Positions 13,454-15,214 of a stretch of 15,214 bases of DNA are shown here, piece after piece; the stretch's first letter is position 1; the number at the start of each line of letters is the position of its first letter. A model generated the notes under the pieces. That model was not told where the DNA came from, did not search any database, and worked only from the letters and a program-made list of their open reading frames with translations. The DNA is from JBPOHE01 sp052035915 (GTDB lineage Bacteria; Pseudomonadota; Gammaproteobacteria; Chromatiales; Chromatiaceae). The stretch covers positions 1-15,214 of the forward strand of contig JBPOHE010000035.1 in assembly GCA_052035915.1 (NCBI GenBank), written 5' to 3'. The translations under genes and the position numbers were made by a program.

Positions 13454-13562
13454 GGAGGATTCCCCTCAATACATCGGATTCGGCTTGCAAGCGACGGATG
13501 TCGCTCGGCCATTTCCTGGTTCGATAGCGCGTAGAAGGCGATCCGCCATCCTGGTCAACCAC
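13434..13562 (-). CDS. Short ORF A', resembling the C-terminus of A
   Basis: The 42-codon frame begins at GTG 13562 with AAGG about 9 bp upstream, and ends in TGA 13434. Its last 29 residues (RTRKWPSDIRRLQAESDV...) match the last 29 of A (IGRYWPNEIADYRAKIEI...) at 10 positions, including W-P and L-R-x-I-L. It overlaps B' by 20 bp if B' starts at 13453, echoing the A-B overlap. It is probably the truncated remnant of a second A gene, though a small functional protein cannot be excluded. Confidence 0.4.
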   Translation of the reverse strand: MVDQDGGSPSTRYRTRKWPSDIRRLQAESDVLRGILHQRKKS

Positions 13563-13584
13563 CGAAGATCACCTTTGGAGCGGG

Positions 13585-13824
13585 TCAAGCGGCCTTGGAG
13601 CTTTTTAATCCGACAAGGCGGCCCGCATCGAACCCAGCGAGACCGACATCCGCCGCCGTTAGACCGGCGATCTCTGCGGACTGTAAGATGGACTCCAGGA
13701 TCTCGTAATAAGCCATCTGACGGCCTTGGTCATACAGCCCTGTTCCGCTATTGGCTTCGGCCTTGGCGCGCAAGCCTTCTACCGCGTCGAGCAACACGAA
13801 TCGGTAATCGCTGTTCTCATCCAT
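13585..13824 (-). CDS. Small uncharacterised protein B
   Basis: Function not recognised. The product has 79 residues from ATG 13824, with GAGGCGGAG just upstream. The composition suggests two or three helices (VLLDAVEGLRAKAEA; GRQMAYYEILESILQSAEIA) and a terminal TAADVGLAGFDAGRLVG. There is no signal peptide or membrane segment. Its start overlaps the end of A by 8 bp (ATGGATGA), so translation is probably coupled. A second copy, B', lies about 130 bp downstream. Confidence 0.65.
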   Translation of the reverse strand: MDENSDYRFVLLDAVEGLRAKAEANSGTGLYDQGRQMAYYEILESILQSAEIAGLTAADVGLAGFDAGRLVGLKSSKAA

Positions 13825-14170
13825 CGCTCCGCCTCGCTAATATCTGCCGTAATATCTCGATTTTCGCCCGATAGTCCGCTATTTCGTTTGGCCAGTACCG
13901 ACCGATCAAATCGGCTCGATGCGCGTCAGAACACGCCTCTTTAAGGTACCGATCAGGGTTCTGTATTTTATCCGCATGTTCGGCGATGCGCTGTTCATAA
14001 GAGCGGATCGATTTTTCAATCCTTGTCTGAGTCTCGTCTTTGAAGCGCTCGTACACGCCCCAATGACGCCCTCCCGCCTTCGCGATCTCATAGGTCTCGT
14101 TCCTCACAGGGGGGAGTATAACCTCTCCGACCCGTTTCAGCCGGTACGCCTCAGGCACCCCCTCCCTCAA
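13817..14170 (-). CDS. Small uncharacterised protein A
   Basis: Function not recognised. From TTG 14170, whose TTGA overlaps the stop of the DUF192 gene by 4 bp, the product has 117 residues. GTG 14158, with GAGG 6 bp upstream, is an alternative. The N-terminus contains VILPPVRNETYEIAKAGGRH. The middle (about 43-70, ERFKDETQTRIEKSIRSYEQ onward) is strongly charged and helical, likely a coiled coil. The C-terminus contains RYWPNEIADYRAKIEILRQI. It is soluble and has no known catalytic motif. It sits in a DUF192-A-B chain with overlapping ends, which argues for one transcript. The low-GC stretches in A and B differ from the neighbouring genes and could mean later acquisition. Confidence 0.6.
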   Translation of the reverse strand: MREGVPEAYRLKRVGEVILPPVRNETYEIAKAGGRHWGVYERFKDETQTRIEKSIRSYEQRIAEHADKIQNPDRYLKEACSDAHRADLIGRYWPNEIADYRAKIEILRQILARRSDG

Positions 14171-14670
14171 CGGGCCTGGCGGACGAGTTCCGCCAGCGGC
14201 AGGTCCAGCTTATCCCCCACCTGGATACCCAATTCCCGCAGGCTGCCGGCGCGCAATTCCAGGGCGAACTGGCCGGGTTGCGGGCTCTGATAGCGCTTGA
14301 GCCGCTGTCGATAGGCGCCGGGACTCTCTCCCGGTCCGGGCGGCGGCTCCGCTTGCATCTCGTAGACGGCCAGCACCCGTCCCTGGGGGTCGAGAAAGGC
14401 CACATCTATGTCCACCAGGCACAGATACATCCAGAACACCAGCGACTGCGGCTGAGGATAGACGAACAACATGCCGCCATCGTCCGGGATCCGGGTGCGA
14501 CCGCTGAGACCGGTTGCCCGACTCTCCCGGGTCAGGGCCAGTTCGAGAGCGTAGCGCTGACCCTGGATGTCGAGCGTCAGCCGCGGCAATGACGGACCCT
14601 CGGCCCTGGCCGTGAAGGCCTGAAACAAAAGCAACGACGCGAGCCAGAGCGGCGAAAGACGATTCACCAT
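14167..14670 (-). CDS. Exported DUF192 family protein
   Basis: The product has 167 residues from ATG 14670. The signal peptide ends at ARA-EG (about residue 23). The DUF192 core is clear: TRESRATGLSGRTRIPDDGG, then MLFVYPQPQSLVFWMYLCLVD and IDVAFLDPQGRVLAVYEM. These are small secreted beta-barrel-like proteins of unknown biochemical role. The ribosome site is weak. It is the first gene of the likely unit DUF192-A-B. Confidence 0.88.
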   Translation of the reverse strand: MVNRLSPLWLASLLLFQAFTARAEGPSLPRLTLDIQGQRYALELALTRESRATGLSGRTRIPDDGGMLFVYPQPQSLVFWMYLCLVDIDVAFLDPQGRVLAVYEMQAEPPPGPGESPGAYRQRLKRYQSPQPGQFALELRAGSLRELGIQVGDKLDLPLAELVRQAR

Positions 14671-14720
14671 GGGTTCCGATACCTGGGAAAAGGATGGCCG
14701 AGAGACCGGGGATTGAGCCG

Positions 14721-14751
14721 ATTATCCCAGTTTCTCCGCCTCAGGGGTCAA
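14721..14751 (-). promoter_or_regulatory. Possible promoter for the DUF192-A-B unit
   Basis: On the minus strand TTGACC (14751-14746) is followed after 19 bp by GATAAT (14726-14721). The hexamers match at 5/6 each, but the spacer is 1-2 bp longer than ideal. Transcription would begin near 14714, about 44 nt before the DUF192 start. Confidence 0.42.
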
Positions 14752-14789
14752 CTCCTACAGCGACGGTTTGCCGCCTATCAGTTCGTTTC

Positions 14790-14808
14790 CCCCCCTTGAT
14801 AAGGGGGG
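14790..14808. repeat. C-run/G-run hairpin repeat
   Basis: CCCCCCTT (14790-14797), loop GAT, AAGGGGGG (14801-14808) forms a perfect 8-bp hairpin. It is followed by GATTGAGGGGGGT. This matches the AATCCCCCCTC...CCTTATCAAGG type of repeat often found between genes in cyanobacteria and purple sulfur bacteria. Confidence 0.6.
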
Positions 14809-14960
14809 ATTGAGGGGGGTCACAGCGGCGAAATCTCTGACGAAGCCATCCTGGCCGCGGGGCTCCAGGCCAGAAAATCCCCCTTCTCCATCCTTTCCAA
14901 CGGGGAAGAGGCTTGGGAACCCTTTCTCGCCAAAACTGAAGGTGGTGAGGTTCCTTCTTC

Positions 14961-14991
14961 CCCGGATGTCGCTTGGCTCCATCCGGGCTAC
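14961..14991. repeat. REP-like palindrome (GTAGCCCGGAT type)
   Basis: CCCGGAT (14961-14967) pairs with ATCCGGG (14981-14987), followed by CTAC. On the minus strand this reads GTAGCCCGGATGGAGCC, the start of a well-known intergenic repeat of gammaproteobacteria. It ends only 7 bp before the third 117-bp element. Confidence 0.6.
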
Positions 14992-14997
14992 CGGTTC

Positions 14998-15114
14998 CCG
15001 GGCCTGGGTGTCTGAACCCGGCTTTTTGTTCTCTAAAAGAGAACAATACCTCTTTTAGTAACGCATTGTTCTCGAAAAAAGAACGATAATTGGCGATTTT
15101 CAGTCGATGCCCGG
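14998..15114. repeat. 117-bp symmetric intergenic repeat, copy 3
   Basis: It starts CCGGGCCTGGG and ends GCCCGG, again exactly 117 bp. The 17-bp palindromes are at 15028-15044 (7-bp perfect arms, GTTCTCT/AGAGAAC) and 15068-15084, centres 40 bp apart. The right terminal arm is more diverged than in copies 1 and 2, so only the last 6 bp still pair with the left end, while both inner palindromes remain intact. Confidence 0.8.
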
Positions 15115-15176
15115 AGCCGGATAAGCCGTGGAAGAACCGAGCCACGCCGCAACCGCTTCTTGTAGCTGGAGTTGAG

Positions 15177-15204
15177 GTCGGGCAAAAACACAGTGTTGCC
15201 CGAC
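15177..15204. repeat. GTCGGGCAA hairpin repeat
   Basis: GTCGGGCAA (15177-15185) and TTGCCCGAC (15196-15204) are perfect 9-bp arms around a 10-nt loop. The surrounding pattern (TTGTAG...GGGCA...GTGTTGCCC) resembles the GGTTGGGCAA...GTTGCCCAAC family of dispersed intergenic repeats. There is no T-run, so it is not a typical terminator. Confidence 0.55.
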
Positions 15205-15214
15205 ATTCCATAAT

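Larger units (their letters stand above)
14671..15214. other. Non-coding repeat-rich region
   Basis: No supportable gene is present; open frames on both strands are translations of the repeats. The stretch holds a probable DUF192 promoter (14721-14751) and four different palindromic repeats listed separately (14790-14808, 14961-14987, 14998-15114, 15177-15204). Confidence 0.75.

Noticed and set aside
3910..15114. The three 117-bp elements as a CRISPR array or phage att sites
   Set aside because: They are 4-7 kb apart with genes between, with no regular spacers; no cas or integrase gene is visible, and no target-site duplication is apparent.
15177..15204. GTCGGGCAA hairpin as a rho-independent terminator
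   Set aside because: No run of T follows either arm, and the flanks match a dispersed repeat instead.
14741..15211. Minus-strand open frame of 156 codons across the right-end region
   Set aside because: It is a translation of the palindromic repeats, has no ribosome site, and contains the typical peptide of the C-run/G-run repeat (PPQSPLIKGG).

Overview
The window is GC-rich bacterial chromosome. Gene content fits a gammaproteobacterium: a YceH-type DUF480 protein, an xseB-ispA pair, FolE2, a signal-peptide retropepsin of the TIGR02281 type, and a PAS-PAS-GGDEF-EAL protein. The abundance of caspase-like genes and REP-like palindromes suggests a Chromatiales-type lineage, but that placement is inference. 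No rRNA, tRNA, CRISPR array or transposase gene was found.

Layout. Positions 1-2921 (minus strand) hold a small exported OmpA-like protein, an intact exported caspase-like protease with a C-terminal DUF4384-like region, and a decayed second caspase-like gene. A promoter sits at 2999-3027. Positions 3086-3736 (minus) hold yceH. An intergenic stretch of about 650 bp follows. Positions 4393-7871 (plus) hold a PstS-like periplasmic binding protein followed 20 bp later by a membrane c-di-GMP enzyme, a likely sensor/effector pair. Positions 8102-9997 hold a GT39-like membrane glycosyltransferase. Positions 10102-11303 hold xseB and ispA (isoprenoid precursor synthesis), and 11508-12398 holds folE2 (folate/tetrahydropterin synthesis). 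Positions 12382-14670 (minus) hold an exported DUF192 protein, two unrecognised small genes (called A and B here), a shorter diverged copy of that pair (A' and B'), and an exported retropepsin that overlaps the end of folE2 tail to tail. Positions 14671-15214 are non-coding and packed with palindromic repeats.

The most unusual signal is a family of three intergenic elements at 3910-4026, 7885-8001 and 14998-15114. Each is exactly 117 bp long. Each begins CCGGGCCTGGG, ends GCCCGG, and carries two copies of a 17-bp palindrome GTTCT-N7-AGAAC whose centres are 40-41 bp apart, in a nearly two-fold-symmetric layout of 30-17-23/24-17-29/30 bp. No gene overlaps them. They look like a discrete, non-autonomous, structured repeat, perhaps also a paired protein-binding site. 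A second item of interest is the duplicated A-B mini-cassette.
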